From the NCBI GenBank assembly GCA_003134855.1, contig PLCS01000010.1, positions 1 through 64,000 on the forward strand: a stretch of DNA of 64,000 nt, written 5' to 3'. Position numbers and translations under genes: made by a program. How positions within the stretch are numbered: the stretch's first letter is position 1; the number at the start of each line of letters is the position of its first letter. Shown one piece after another: positions 43,823 to 53,204 of this stretch. The notes below the pieces were generated by a model, which saw only the letters and a program-made list of their open reading frames with translations, made no database searches and was not told the DNA's origin. The stretch is from Acidobacteriaceae bacterium. GTDB taxonomy: Bacteria > Acidobacteriota > Terriglobia > Terriglobales > Acidobacteriaceae.

Positions 43823-46270
43823 ATGAAAAGCCGCGCACAGGCTACCGCTGCCTCCGCATTTTCCAGAGCCGCTCTTTGGATGGCGCTGCTGGCCGTCGTG
43901 GCCGTCTTCGTCCTGTCGAGCGCGTCGCTGCGCGCCCAGTCGGCCAGCAGCTTTTACAAGCACGGCCAAAACGCTGAGTCGCGCCAGGACTACGATGCGG
44001 CCTTCGACAACTACCAGAAGGCCTCCGCCAAGGCTCCCAAGGATTTGCAGTACCGCACCTCGCTCTACCGGGTGCGGATTACGGCATCGGCGATGCACAT
44101 AACCAAGGGGCGCAAGCTGCTGGATGCCGGCAACGATCAGGAAGCGCTAGCGGAGTTTCTGCGCGCCGCCGGGATCGATCCCAGCAATGAGGCCGCGCAG
44201 CAGGAGATCGCCCGCGTGCGGAAGAAGAACGGCGAGACGGCGCCGCAGACCGAGACCAGCCTTTCGCAGACCGAGGGCAAGCAGGAAGATCTGGAGTCGA
44301 TGGGCGCTCCGGCCGAGCTGAAACCGGTCTCAAATGAGCCACTGACGCTGCACATGCAGGAAGACGCCAAGGTGGTCTATCAGGCGATCGGCAAGGCCGC
44401 CGGCGTGAATGTTCTCTTCGACCCGGATTTCACCGCCAAGCGGATTCAGGTGGACCTGAACAACGTGTCGCTACTGGACGCACTGCGCATTGTGGGCGCC
44501 ATCTCCAACACATTCTGGCGGCCGGTGACCGACAACACGATCTTTGTGGCCGCCAACACCCGCGCCAAGCGCACCGAGCTGGATGAGCAGGCGGTGCAGA
44601 CATTCTATCTTTCCAACGCTTGGCAGCAGACCGACCTGACCGACGTTTCTACCGCGATACGCAACGTGCTGCCCAGCGCCAAGGCCTATCCGGTTCCCAG
44701 CCAGAACGCCGTCGTGATGCGGGGCACGCCGGACGAGTTGCTGCTGGCGCAAAAGCTGATCAACGACCTGGACAAGGCGCGGCCAGAGGTGGTGGTGGAC
44801 ATCGCCATCCTGGAGGTCAGCAAGAACTGGGAGAAGACGCTGGGCATTGCCTGGCCCAGCAACGTGTCGATAGCGCTCAATCCGCCCACCAGCAGCACAT
44901 CCAGTACATCCACCACAACCAGCACGACCGGAACGACCGGAAGCACCAGTACCGCTTCGGGCACCACGCTCTACAGCCTGTCGCACTTGAAGGCCTACGA
45001 TTTCGCGGTAACCGTCGGCTCGGCCACGGCCAACATGCTGCTGTCCGATTCGAATACCAAGATTCTGCAGAATCCCCGCCTCCGCTCCACCGACGGGCAA
45101 AAGGCGACGATGAAGATCGGCGAAAAAATCCCCATTGCGACCGGCTCCTATGGGGGTGGCGGCTTGGGCGGCGTGGGCGGCGTGGGCGGAATCGGCATCG
45201 GGGTACAGACCCAGTTCTCGTACCAGGACGTCGGTGTGACGATCGAGATGACGCCCACCATCCACTTCAATCGCGACGTGACGTTGAAGATCAAAATCGA
45301 AGACACCTCACAGAACGGCTCGGTGACGATCAGCCAGGTGACAGAGCCGATCATCGCGCAGAAGACAATCGAGCAGGTGATTCGCCTGCGCGAGGGCGAA
45401 GCCGGCATTCTGGGCGGAATTCAAGACAAGCAGGAGGTCGTGAGCTGGAGCGGAATTCCGGGCCTCAGTTCGATTCCCGGATTGAAGTACCTCTTCGGTT
45501 CCAAGGACCACACCATCAACGACGACGAACTTATCTTTCTCGTCGTGCCCCATGTGGTTCGCTCGCAATCCCTGGAGGAGATGAATCTGCGCACCGTCGA
45601 TACCGGCGTCGGCACGTCGATTGACATTCGCCACGTTCCCAGCGAAGCCCCTGGCGTCGCGAAGCCAGCCTCGAATCCGGACTCAACACCGGCCCCCACA
45701 GTGCAACCGCCGGCCCATGGACGGCCCAATGTAGGCACGGTTCCGGGCCAGAGCGCGGCGGCGGCCGCCCCAGCTGCGCTGGCGCAGTTGAACGATGTCG
45801 CGCAGACGAATGGAAACTCTCCAGCAAAGCCTTCTCCGCCGATTCCGCAACAACCGGTAAGGGTGAGCTTTATGCTTGCTCCACAATCCGGCCCGGTGGC
45901 CGTGGGAGCAACCTTCAAGGTTCCGGTGATGCTGAATGGAGGAGCGGACATCGCTTCCGTTCCGTTGCAGATTTCTTACGATCCTGCCAAACTTTCGCTG
46001 GTCAATGTGGATAGCGGTGACTTCCTGAGCCGGGATGGACAGGCCGTGGTGCTCACTCACCGCGACGACGGCCCGGGCTTGATTCTGATCAACGCCTCGC
46101 GTCCGCCGGGAGCGGCCGGGGTGAACGGCACGGGCGTGGTCTGCATTCTCAGTTTCCAGGCCAAGACCGCCGGAGCGAGCGACGTTGTCCTCACCCGGCC
46201 GGGGGCGGTCAGCAGCAAGCAGCAGCAGTTGCCGGCCCAGGGCGGGCGGGTCAGCATTCAGGTGAAGTGA
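43823..46270 (+). CDS. gspD: Secretin with TPR region and C-terminal cohesin-like domain
   Basis: An 815-residue outer-membrane secretin from ATG 43823 (GGGAG site). Order: signal peptide, TPR-like helices (about 45-125), STN/N0 domain (about 180-240), N-domains, secretin domain with QVIRLREGEAGILGGI and VPHVVRSQS, then a Pro-rich linker and a cohesin-like domain (about 680-815; FKVPVMLNGGADIASVPLQISYDP). Secretins form the gated exit ring of type II secretion or type IV pili. The cohesin-like end is a known variation in some acidobacteria and related phyla. Followed 4 bases later by pseudopilin genes. Confidence 0.92.
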   Translation: MKSRAQATAASAFSRAALWMALLAVVAVFVLSSASLRAQSASSFYKHGQNAESRQDYDAAFDNYQKASAKAPKDLQYRTSLYRVRITASAMHITKGRKLLDAGNDQEALAEFLRAAGIDPSNEAAQQEIARVRKKNGETAPQTETSLSQTEGKQEDLESMGAPAELKPVSNEPLTLHMQEDAKVVYQAIGKAAGVNVLFDPDFTAKRIQVDLNNVSLLDALRIVGAISNTFWRPVTDNTIFVAANTRAKRTELDEQAVQTFYLSNAWQQTDLTDVSTAIRNVLPSAKAYPVPSQNAVVMRGTPDELLLAQKLINDLDKARPEVVVDIAILEVSKNWEKTLGIAWPSNVSIALNPPTSSTSSTSTTTSTTGTTGSTSTASGTTLYSLSHLKAYDFAVTVGSATANMLLSDSNTKILQNPRLRSTDGQKATMKIGEKIPIATGSYGGGGLGGVGGVGGIGIGVQTQFSYQDVGVTIEMTPTIHFNRDVTLKIKIEDTSQNGSVTISQVTEPIIAQKTIEQVIRLREGEAGILGGIQDKQEVVSWSGIPGLSSIPGLKYLFGSKDHTINDDELIFLVVPHVVRSQSLEEMNLRTVDTGVGTSIDIRHVPSEAPGVAKPASNPDSTPAPTVQPPAHGRPNVGTVPGQSAAAAAPAALAQLNDVAQTNGNSPAKPSPPIPQQPVRVSFMLAPQSGPVAVGATFKVPVMLNGGADIASVPLQISYDPAKLSLVNVDSGDFLSRDGQAVVLTHRDDGPGLILINASRPPGAAGVNGTGVVCILSFQAKTAGASDVVLTRPGAVSSKQQQLPAQGGRVSIQVK

Positions 46271-46274
46271 TCCG

Positions 46275-46766
46275 ATGAAGCCAGAATCGATGAGGGAAGC
46301 ACGGCCAATCCAGACCGGCCACGCAGGGGAGCGCGGGCTTACTCTGGTCGAGTTGATTGTGACCATCACGATTCTTGCGATTCTTGCTTCGGCCGCAGTG
46401 CCCATGGCGCGCTTCCAGGCTAAGCGCCTGAACGAGCGCATTCTGCGCTACGACCTGTGGACGATGCGCGACGCCATCGACCACTACAAGGACGCGGCCG
46501 ACAAGAATGCCTTCCCGATCAAGTTGGACAGCCAGGGCTATCCGCCTGATCTGGAGACGCTGGTCAAGGGCGTGGAAGTGCAGACCAAGAAGGTGAAATT
46601 TTTGCGCCATATTCCGGTGGACCCGATGACTGGAAAGGCGGAGTGGGGATTGCGCTCGATGCAGGACGATCCGACATCGGACTCCTTCGGAGGGCAGAGC
46701 GTCTTCGATGTGTATTCCAAATCCTCCGGCACGGCGCTGGACGGAACCAAGTATTCTGACTGGTAG
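46275..46766 (+). CDS. Type II secretion/type IV pilus pseudopilin 1 (GspG-like)
   Basis: A 163-residue prepilin-like protein with cleavage motif RG-LTLVEL and a hydrophobic helix (about residues 22-45). The GspG-like globular part includes RYDLWTMRDAIDHYKD and HIPVDPMTG, with a C-terminal Ser/Gly-rich region. It needs a prepilin peptidase and forms the pseudopilus. Starts 4 bases after the secretin stop. Confidence 0.88.
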   Translation: MKPESMREARPIQTGHAGERGLTLVELIVTITILAILASAAVPMARFQAKRLNERILRYDLWTMRDAIDHYKDAADKNAFPIKLDSQGYPPDLETLVKGVEVQTKKVKFLRHIPVDPMTGKAEWGLRSMQDDPTSDSFGGQSVFDVYSKSSGTALDGTKYSDW

Positions 46767-46773
46767 GCTTTCA

Positions 46774-47175
46774 TTGAGCAGGATTCGTAAACGAGACGCG
46801 GGCTTTACGCTGATGGAGCTGATGATCGTGATGATGATCATCGGCATCCTCATGTTGATCGCCGTGCCTCGCTTTACCGGCGCCATCAAGATGGCACGGG
46901 AGGCGGTGCTCAAGGAAGACCTGCACGTGATGCGCACGGCCATCGACTCCTATACAATCGACAAGCAGAAGGCGCCCCAGACGCTCGACGACCTGATAAC
47001 GGATGGCTACCTGAAGGTTGTTCCGGTGGACCCGTTTACCCAGACCAAGGACAGTTGGGTGATCGAGACGGGCGACGCGCTGCACTCGATGGACCAGAGC
47101 GAACCCGGCATCGACGACGTTCACTCCGGCTCGCAGGAGCTGGGTTCCGACGACCAGCCCTACTCCACCTGGTAA
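46774..47175 (+). CDS. Type II secretion/type IV pilus pseudopilin 2 (GspG-like)
   Basis: A 133-residue pseudopilin with the motif AG-FTLMEL, a hydrophobic helix and a GspG-type core (KEDLHVMRTAIDSYTIDK, VPVDPFT). The start is taken as TTG 46774, which gives a normal short basic leader; no ATG fits. It resembles the preceding pseudopilin in length and layout, so a tandem duplication is likely. Confidence 0.85.
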   Translation: MSRIRKRDAGFTLMELMIVMMIIGILMLIAVPRFTGAIKMAREAVLKEDLHVMRTAIDSYTIDKQKAPQTLDDLITDGYLKVVPVDPFTQTKDSWVIETGDALHSMDQSEPGIDDVHSGSQELGSDDQPYSTW

Positions 47176-47188
47176 GCACAGAGGGATT

Positions 47189-47725
47189 ATGCATCGACTC
47201 ACGCATCGTGCGTTCACTCTTCTCGTGTGCATGGCCGCATTCGGCGGCTTGTTGTACGCGCAAACCGGGAAGACCATCACCGTCCGTATGCTGGACGGCA
47301 AAACGGGGAAGCTGATCACAACCTCGACTTTCCTGGTTCGCGTGGACCACGAACCAGCCGTCCATGCCGATTGGGTGACGCCGAATGAAGACGGTACAGG
47401 CAGGCTGAGCGTGCCCAGGAGCGCTTCTCTGCTTTCGATTCGAGGGACGTACGACAGTTCCATGACGATCTATGTCAACTGCGACTCGGCAAGCGAGAAG
47501 ACGAACCCCATCGACCGCTGGTACTCGATCGCGGAGATTCTCAGCTTGGGCGTTACGGCTCCCAACGGCTGCGTAAAACCCGCGGAAGACGCCAAACTCA
47601 AGCCCCTCGCCAAACTCAAGCCCCTCGCCATACCCACACCCGCCGCCAAACCTGGAGAGTTTGTCTTCTTTGTCCGCAAACAAAACTGGCGGGAACAGAT
47701 GCAGGAAGATGAATTCTCGCACTGA
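47189..47725 (+). CDS. Exported protein with short internal repeat, unknown function
   Basis: A 178-residue protein with a signal peptide (cleavage near LYA-Q, about residue 25) and a beta-rich middle starting KTITVRMLDGKTGK, resembling a small carboxypeptidase-like or transthyretin-type fold by eye. The sequence KLKPLA is duplicated at about residue 137, encoded by a direct 18-base tandem repeat. It follows the pseudopilins by 13 bases and may share their operon. Confidence 0.7.
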   Translation: MHRLTHRAFTLLVCMAAFGGLLYAQTGKTITVRMLDGKTGKLITTSTFLVRVDHEPAVHADWVTPNEDGTGRLSVPRSASLLSIRGTYDSSMTIYVNCDSASEKTNPIDRWYSIAEILSLGVTAPNGCVKPAEDAKLKPLAKLKPLAIPTPAAKPGEFVFFVRKQNWREQMQEDEFSH

Positions 47726-47763
47726 GTCTGAGTGGCAAACGGGATTGCGGAGGAGAGAGTCTC

Positions 47764-48621
47764 TTGGCGATTGATCCCATCCAGGCGGAAGGCTTTGCCC
47801 TTCAGGTTGAGCGGTTCTATGCGGGCCTGATCTCCAACGTGGACTGGGTGCCCCAGGTCTCGCTTTTGAGACCTGGGATTTCCGCGGACGTATGTGCCCC
47901 AGCTTTCGCTTCTGAGACTAGGAAATCAGAGCCCAGCTTGGGCGGCAAACTTCTTTACGCCGGAGAACTCGACGAGGAAGCCCGCGCGCTGCTGGTGGCG
48001 GCCAACATTGCCGGCGCCGCCTCGCTGGCCGCCTCCGCCGATGCAGCCGCGTGCAAGCAATTCATGCGCGACGGCGTCGTGGATTTTTTGGTGACCTCGC
48101 TCGATGAAGCCCTGCGCATCCTGAAAAACGAGATTCGCAAGCGCGAACCGGTCGCGGTCTGCGTGGCGCTGGAGCCGGATACCGTGGAGCAGGAGATGCT
48201 TGAGCGCGGCGTTGCGCCCGATCTGGCGAGGCCAGATGCGGCGGATTCGCGGGAGGGTCAGACGTTGCTCTGCTGGCGCGTTGCTTCGTCGCCTTCCATC
48301 TGGCTGCCGAAATTGGACGCCATCGCCCTCGATTGTCTGGAAGATAATTTGGGTGCCCCAGAGCCTGCCCTGAGCGTGCCGAAGGGTCTCGATTCTGAGA
48401 CCTGGGATTCCGCGCGCCGCTGGCTGCGCCTCGCTCCGCGCTATCTGGGCCGAATGGCGCAGGGCATTCGGGTGCTGCGTTGCAACGAAAGTTCCGCCGC
48501 AATCTTTCTCGAACGGGTGTGCCAAGAGATGGAACGCGGGGAGATCGGCGTAAGAGTCGAGCTAAGGCGAAGCCGCGAGGGGCGGTCGGAGCAGTACAGT
48601 TTCGCGCCGCCAACTTGCTAG
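47764..48621 (+). CDS. Unknown cytoplasmic protein with in-frame palindromic repeat insertions
   Basis: A 285-residue protein, family unknown to me. Start at TTG 47764 with a GGAGAG site. The conserved-looking core is GGKLLYAGELDEEARALLVAANIAGAASLAASADAAA and DGVVDFLVTSLDEALRILKNEIRKREPV. Residues about 28-54 (SLLRPGISADVCAPAFASE) and 197-216 (GAPEPALSVPKGLDSETWD) are encoded by copies of the GAGACCTGGG repeat family, so the reading frame has absorbed mobile repeats without breaking. Confidence 0.75.
   Translation: MAIDPIQAEGFALQVERFYAGLISNVDWVPQVSLLRPGISADVCAPAFASETRKSEPSLGGKLLYAGELDEEARALLVAANIAGAASLAASADAAACKQFMRDGVVDFLVTSLDEALRILKNEIRKREPVAVCVALEPDTVEQEMLERGVAPDLARPDAADSREGQTLLCWRVASSPSIWLPKLDAIALDCLEDNLGAPEPALSVPKGLDSETWDSARRWLRLAPRYLGRMAQGIRVLRCNESSAAIFLERVCQEMERGEIGVRVELRRSREGRSEQYSFAPPTC
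47846..47927 (+). repeat. Two repeat copies inside a coding sequence
   Basis: GGGTGCCCCAGGTCTCGCTTTTGAGACCTGGG at 47846-47877 has a perfect palindrome (CCCAGGTCTC / GAGACCTGGG). A decayed copy, GTGCCCCAGCTTTCGCTTCT and onwards, is at 47894-47927. Both lie in frame in the gene at 47764. Confidence 0.75.
48351..48410 (+). repeat. 60-base in-frame repeat insertion
   Basis: The segment starts GGGTGCCCCA and ends TCTGAGACCTGGGATTC. It combines the GAGACCTGGG palindrome type with a CCTGAGCGTGCCGAAGGG motif, another common dispersed repeat. Its length of 60 bases keeps the frame. Confidence 0.7.
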
Positions 48622-48769
48622 AAGCCATATTACGGGTCTGCTCTGGCTGGTCGCCAGCGTCCTCGACACACTCCACGGACTCCGTTGCGAATATCCCCGT
48701 TTCCGCCGTTGGGAGCGCAGAACTGCCCTGTTCTGCGCCCCCGGCATGATTAGCTTGCTGTTTTACTGA

Positions 48770-49198
48770 TTAGTTTTCCACGCAGTGTACCCTTCCGTCA
48801 GGATCAGTAGAGCGATGCTGTCCGTCGGGGCATGGAGCGGTCTTGCCTCGATCGCCGGTATCGCCCTTTTGTCCCGTATCTCCCGTATAACCCTTGTCAC
48901 CCGGTCGTCCGGTGTTGCCCTTTTGTCCCGTATCTCCCGTATAACCCTTGTCACCCGGCCGTCCGGTGTCGCCTGTGTGCCCCGGGTTACCAGCTTGGCC
49001 TGTATCCCCCGTTTGTCCCTGCACTCCCTGTTGTCCGGGCTGCCCTTGCGCGCCATTTTGTCCGGACGGTCCAGGCTGTCCCTGCGCTGCCGGTGCTGCT
49101 TGCTGTGGCGTTGTCTGGCAACCGCCGCATAGCAACATGACCGAGGTTAAACCGATACCAATACACAGTGATGTACCAATACGCAGTGATGTTTTCAT
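48770..49198 (-). CDS. Collagen-like repeat lipoprotein
   Basis: A 142-residue protein with a lipoprotein signal peptide (LLCGGC, lipobox Cys at about residue 27). It then has a Gly-X-Y collagen-like region of roughly 70 residues (QGQPGPSGQNGAQGQPGQQG and further), and a short C-terminal region with two Cys. Two copies of an 18-residue Gly-X-Y block are present. Probably attached to the outer membrane; role unknown. Confidence 0.8.
   Translation of the reverse strand: MKTSLRIGTSLCIGIGLTSVMLLCGGCQTTPQQAAPAAQGQPGPSGQNGAQGQPGQQGVQGQTGDTGQAGNPGHTGDTGRPGDKGYTGDTGQKGNTGRPGDKGYTGDTGQKGDTGDRGKTAPCPDGQHRSTDPDGRVHCVEN
48864..48971. repeat. Tandem 54-base repeat (two copies)
   Basis: Units at 48864-48917 and 48918-48971 are almost identical and encode an 18-residue collagen-like block. 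Copy number is likely to vary between strains. Confidence 0.8.
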
Positions 49199-49433
49199 TT
49201 GATTCTCCTCTTCGTTTCGGTTGAACCTTGAATGCCGCTTCCGCAGCCCATGGCCCTAATTGGGGACATTACCTGCGTGGCGCCACTAAGTGCTGTCCCT
49301 TATTGCACAGTGACGCCGCAGAGAACCGGCTCCCCCCACCAAGCCCCTTTAGGGGTAAAAGAAAACAGGCCCACTGGTTTATGAGATAGCTTCTAGAGTT
49401 CCTGATACTGCTTACAGTGCTTACTTGCCTGAT

Positions 49434-50027
49434 TCAGCCTTCCCCGCCGTCTGCCGCTTCGATCCGCGCCCACAGTTCCTTCACTCCGTAGCCGGTCTTC
49501 GCGGAGACGGGCAGCAGCTCGTCCAGCTCCAGCCCCTTCTTGAGCGCCAGCAGGTTCTTTGTCCGCTCGTTGCCGCTGAGACGGTCGATCTTAGTGGCCA
49601 CCACGGCGAAGTCGCGGCCGGCGGCGCGCAGCCAATCGATCAACTGCCGGTCGCTCTGCTGCGCGGGCACATTCGAGTCCACCAGGCAAACGCACAACTT
49701 AAGCGTCGAGCGGATGGCGAGATATGGCTCGATGAAGGCCGGCCAGCCGGCGCTGATGGACTTGGAAATCTTGGCGTAGCCGTAGCCGGGCAGGTCGGCA
49801 AAGACGAATCTGCGCCGCTGGCTGGGGTCCAGCAGCGCAAAGAAATTGATGGCGCGCGTGCGTCCCGGCGTAGAGGAGACTTTGGCCGGCTTCTCGCCGG
49901 TAAGCGTGTTCAACAGGCTCGATTTGCCCACATTCGAGCGGCCCAGAAAGGCGATCTCCGGCGCATCCGGCGCGGGAAACTGCTGCGCGGCCATTGCCGA
50001 AAGAAGGAATTGTGTTGTATAGCGCAT
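49434..50027 (-). CDS. engB: Ribosome-assembly GTPase EngB/YsxC
   Basis: A 197-residue small GTPase with G1 GRSNVGKSS, switch TPGRT, DLPGYGYA, TKIDRLS and SAKTGYG. It is needed for 50S subunit assembly. The start is uncertain: ATG 50025-50027 is used, with a poor ribosome site. Length is normal. Confidence 0.93.
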   Translation of the reverse strand: MRYTTQFLLSAMAAQQFPAPDAPEIAFLGRSNVGKSSLLNTLTGEKPAKVSSTPGRTRAINFFALLDPSQRRRFVFADLPGYGYAKISKSISAGWPAFIEPYLAIRSTLKLCVCLVDSNVPAQQSDRQLIDWLRAAGRDFAVVATKIDRLSGNERTKNLLALKKGLELDELLPVSAKTGYGVKELWARIEAADGGEG

Positions 50028-50232
50028 CAACTTTGAGGATATAGGATGGCGCCGCAAGTCTTGCCTTCAGGCCCTGATCTGTCGCGCTGGCAGCGGATGC
50101 ATCTGTTCACAGTGAGAGAGAATATTGTAGTGTGCGACAGCGAACCTGACGTAGCGGTCACGCAGCCATCGAAGGCATCAACTCAAGTGGGAAGCCTTTC
50201 ACAAAGACAAGCTCCCCAGTTCGGAGTCCAGC

Positions 50233-50772
50233 CTATCGAATCAGCCGGCGGCGAAGAGTTCCCGCAAGCCCGGCCAGACCGGTAAGCAACAGCACCAGGC
50301 CCGATGGCTCCGGCACTGGGCTTGCCTCGCTTCCAACGGTGATCGTGAAATCCTGGTCAGCCAGCAAATCAGAGGCGCCTGGGCTACTTCCGCCCAGCAC
50401 CTGGTATTCACCCTCGTAGGTGCCTGCCGCAGTTCCCAGGGGCACCGTCACGTCGAACAACGCACCCGTATAGGAATCGCCCGGATCTCCGGCAGGATTC
50501 AAGGGAGCAGAAAAAGCAAGCGTCCAAAACGCGGTGTCGTCGTAGGTCAACGGCGAGTCGAGCCAAGCCATACTGTCGCCGTTCAGGTATAGGCCGTTGG
50601 ACGAATCAAGATTGATGATGGTTGCATCGAACTCGACTGTATCCCCAACAACGGCGCTCTGATACGGATTGGTAAAAACGAAAGTGTATGAGTCCGCCCT
50701 TGCGGCCGGACCGCTCAGCAAGAGACCCGCACTCGCGAGTGAAAGCAATAATAAATATTTCAAGCCCCTCAT
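50233..50772 (-). CDS. PEP-CTERM sorting-signal protein
   Basis: A 179-residue exported protein. Signal peptide at residues 1-26, a Thr/Asp-rich beta domain, and the C-terminal sorting signal PVPEPSGLVLLLTGLAGLAGTLRRR. PEP-CTERM proteins are processed by an exosortase and sent to the surface or extracellular matrix. The middle resembles a cohesin/BACON-like beta sandwich but is not identified. Confidence 0.88.
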   Translation of the reverse strand: MRGLKYLLLLSLASAGLLLSGPAARADSYTFVFTNPYQSAVVGDTVEFDATIINLDSSNGLYLNGDSMAWLDSPLTYDDTAFWTLAFSAPLNPAGDPGDSYTGALFDVTVPLGTAAGTYEGEYQVLGGSSPGASDLLADQDFTITVGSEASPVPEPSGLVLLLTGLAGLAGTLRRRLIR

Positions 50773-50816
50773 GAATTTCTCCAAAAAATGTCAGAAAACA
50801 TAGAGATGATCCCTGT

Positions 50817-52889
50817 TTAGGGGAGTATAGCACGAACGCTTGCCGAAAAAGTGCCCCCGGTAGCATTTCCTGAGATTTTTTCCACAACCGCCGCTCCGTT
50901 AGCGCCCGCGCTGCCCGGGAAGTTCACTATGACGGTGGCAGATCCGCCCCCGGCGGCAAGCGTTCCCAGCGTCCGCGGTAGGGGCGTGCCCGAAACGGAC
51001 CCCAGTGCGGCTCCGGTCAGTGTCACGTTCGAGGCAGCTCCCGTGCCGTTGTTTGTTACCGTGACGGTCGCTGTATAACCAGCGCTGGCCGACCCGGACA
51101 GCGGAGCCGAGGTCATCAGCACGATTGTGGGGGCCGCGACCACGTTAAACGTTCCAGGGACAAACGCGTAGGTGTAGTTCGCATCCGTAATCCCACCCAG
51201 CGCGGCCGTGATCGGATACGTTCCGATCGGGCTGGAGGTGGTCGCCGTGGTGGTCAAGGCAGGCACTCCGCCCAGAACAGCCGTTCCTTCGCCATTGACG
51301 AAGCCGCTGTAACTGGCCGCGAAAGCCGGATTCGCCGTTCCCACGATCTTGCTGATGTTAATCGCCGTCACTGTCAGCAGCGCGGGGATGACCGTCAGTG
51401 TCACTGATCCGTTGGCCGTGGTGTAGTCCGTCTTATCTGTGGGAGTGAAGATGACCGAAAGGGTGTGCGTTCCAGCAGTCAGCACAGTGCCTGCAAGAGG
51501 CGAATAGGCGAAGGTTCCGGCTACGGTCGAAGTGGCATTCATCTGCGTTGCGCTCAGCGCCGTGCTGTAGACAATAGGTGCCGGTGTTGTCCATGTGATG
51601 GACTGCGTGGCCTGATTCAGCGAAACTGTCAGAGGCGTGCTGGTTGTCCGGCCATACGCGTTGGTGGAGTTCAATGTATAGGTCTGGGTTGCCGTGGGGT
51701 TGATGGTCACGCTTCCGCCGCCGGCCTCAACCGGACCGATCTTGTCGATGAAATCGTAGGAGTCTCCGCTGACATTGTAACTGAAAGTAACAGGGGAACC
51801 CGGGTCAACGGCCGAAGCCGAGGCCGTGTAGCTATTGATCACCGGCACGTCCCCGGTAGGCGCGGTCGCGGAATCCCAGCCGGGGAATTCGGGAGTCATT
51901 TGCACAACTTCGAAGTTGGACGATGCGATTGCATCCAGATGATTCAGGTCTCTGTCGTCCCAGCGCGGGTCGGCCACTCCCTGGAAATAGAAGTAGCCGC
52001 CATTGTCCGCCAGGATCATCCCATACTGCTTCATCGCAGTCAGGATGATTTGATTGACCGCGGAGAAGCCGGAGATGCTAAAGCCGGCCTTTAATCGTAT
52101 GCGCATTCCCATCACGTTGGAGACGCTCCAGATATTGCCCGAGGCGTGTGAGGCCGGATAGACGAAGTACCCGCCGTTGGCATCGTCCTTTGTCTGCTGC
52201 ATAGTAAAGCGGAGGGCATGCTTGATGGCCCCGGAAGCGATTTCGTCATAGCGCACGAGGCCGGGGAAGATGGCCAATCCGGCAGCATCCGCCGAGGTCC
52301 AGCCCCAGGGGCGCGTTTCATAGTTGGTCATGTCCCAGATCGTCTCGCTCGACGCATTGTAAAATCCATTGCATCGATGCGTGTTGTAGGTCTCATAGAG
52401 AAAGCAATTGGCGCGGTCCAGCACCAGCACATGAGCATCGCCGACGTAGGTGTCCGGCCAGCCCGAGCAGTCGGCGGGATAGCCTTCGATGGGGGCGGTG
52501 GCTGGATAGGGCGCGACCACCACATCGCTCTCACTTGCGTAGTTAATTACATTGATGGGCACGGAGGGAGTGATCGTGGAATCCACTACGACATAAGGCA
52601 TACCATAGTCAGACCAAAAATCATGATGCAGGTGCAACCCGGCAAAGCCGGACGCGCTGGTGATTGCCGCCGAATTCGGGTCAACGGGAGCCGAGGCTAT
52701 GTTGGTGTTCCATACATTGGTGGAAGGAAACGGAACGAATCCATTGAGGTTTGCTCCGTCGCCTAAGGCCATGCCAGAGCAGCCTTGGGCGTAAGCGGCG
52801 CCCGTTGCGCAGAGCGCCAACAGCGCGATGACCAACTTGAAGAGGACGCGAGAGTTCATCGACGTGAACAGAAACCGTGCGGTTGCCAT
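50817..52889 (-). CDS. Large exported protein with MBG-type repeats
   Basis: A 690-residue protein with a signal peptide (after a 10-residue leader; cleavage near AYA-Q). The N-terminal 330 residues form an unrecognised globular domain with Trp-rich motifs. It is followed by Ig-like and MBG repeats (SITWTTPAPIVYSTALSATQMNA, then LTVTAINISKIVGTANPAF). MBG domains occur in adhesins and surface enzymes. GGAGGAA precedes ATG 52887-52889. Not known what the head domain does. Confidence 0.75.
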   Translation of the reverse strand: MATARFLFTSMNSRVLFKLVIALLALCATGAAYAQGCSGMALGDGANLNGFVPFPSTNVWNTNIASAPVDPNSAAITSASGFAGLHLHHDFWSDYGMPYVVVDSTITPSVPINVINYASESDVVVAPYPATAPIEGYPADCSGWPDTYVGDAHVLVLDRANCFLYETYNTHRCNGFYNASSETIWDMTNYETRPWGWTSADAAGLAIFPGLVRYDEIASGAIKHALRFTMQQTKDDANGGYFVYPASHASGNIWSVSNVMGMRIRLKAGFSISGFSAVNQIILTAMKQYGMILADNGGYFYFQGVADPRWDDRDLNHLDAIASSNFEVVQMTPEFPGWDSATAPTGDVPVINSYTASASAVDPGSPVTFSYNVSGDSYDFIDKIGPVEAGGGSVTINPTATQTYTLNSTNAYGRTTSTPLTVSLNQATQSITWTTPAPIVYSTALSATQMNATSTVAGTFAYSPLAGTVLTAGTHTLSVIFTPTDKTDYTTANGSVTLTVIPALLTVTAINISKIVGTANPAFAASYSGFVNGEGTAVLGGVPALTTTATTSSPIGTYPITAALGGITDANYTYAFVPGTFNVVAAPTIVLMTSAPLSGSASAGYTATVTVTNNGTGAASNVTLTGAALGSVSGTPLPRTLGTLAAGGGSATVIVNFPGSAGANGAAVVEKISGNATGGTFSASVRAILP

Positions 52890-53204
52890 GATGTTCCTCC
52901 AATGCAGTGCGGAAACGGGCGGCTAGCGGGGAACGCGAACCAATGCTGGTTATAGCACACCCCCGCAACTTTCGTCCGAAAGAATCAAACGTATTCCGAT
53001 TCTTTTGCCTTGAATGTTCGGTTTTGACCAGAAGGTGGGCAGGGGCGGCTTCATTGAGGATAAAGGAGTTGGCCGTCACTCGCCCTTCGGTTGAACGCAA
53101 ATATCCCATCTAAAGATGGAGACAACCTCCAACCATTGTGTCGATGACCGGACGATCTCACTCCTCTATGGTTCTCATACCACGTAAGAAACTTTGAGGA
53201 GGTC
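52890..53204. other. Divergent promoter gap
   Basis: 315 bases between divergent genes. AT-rich patches near 53000 and 53165 are likely promoter regions; AGGAGG is present before the rightward gene. No palindrome or hidden gene seen. Confidence 0.4.

Noticed and set aside
49199..49433. Gap after the collagen-like gene with GGGGACA and AGCCCC-TTTA-GGGG motifs
   Set aside because: Short imperfect hairpins only; a REP-like element is possible but cannot be supported without other copies.
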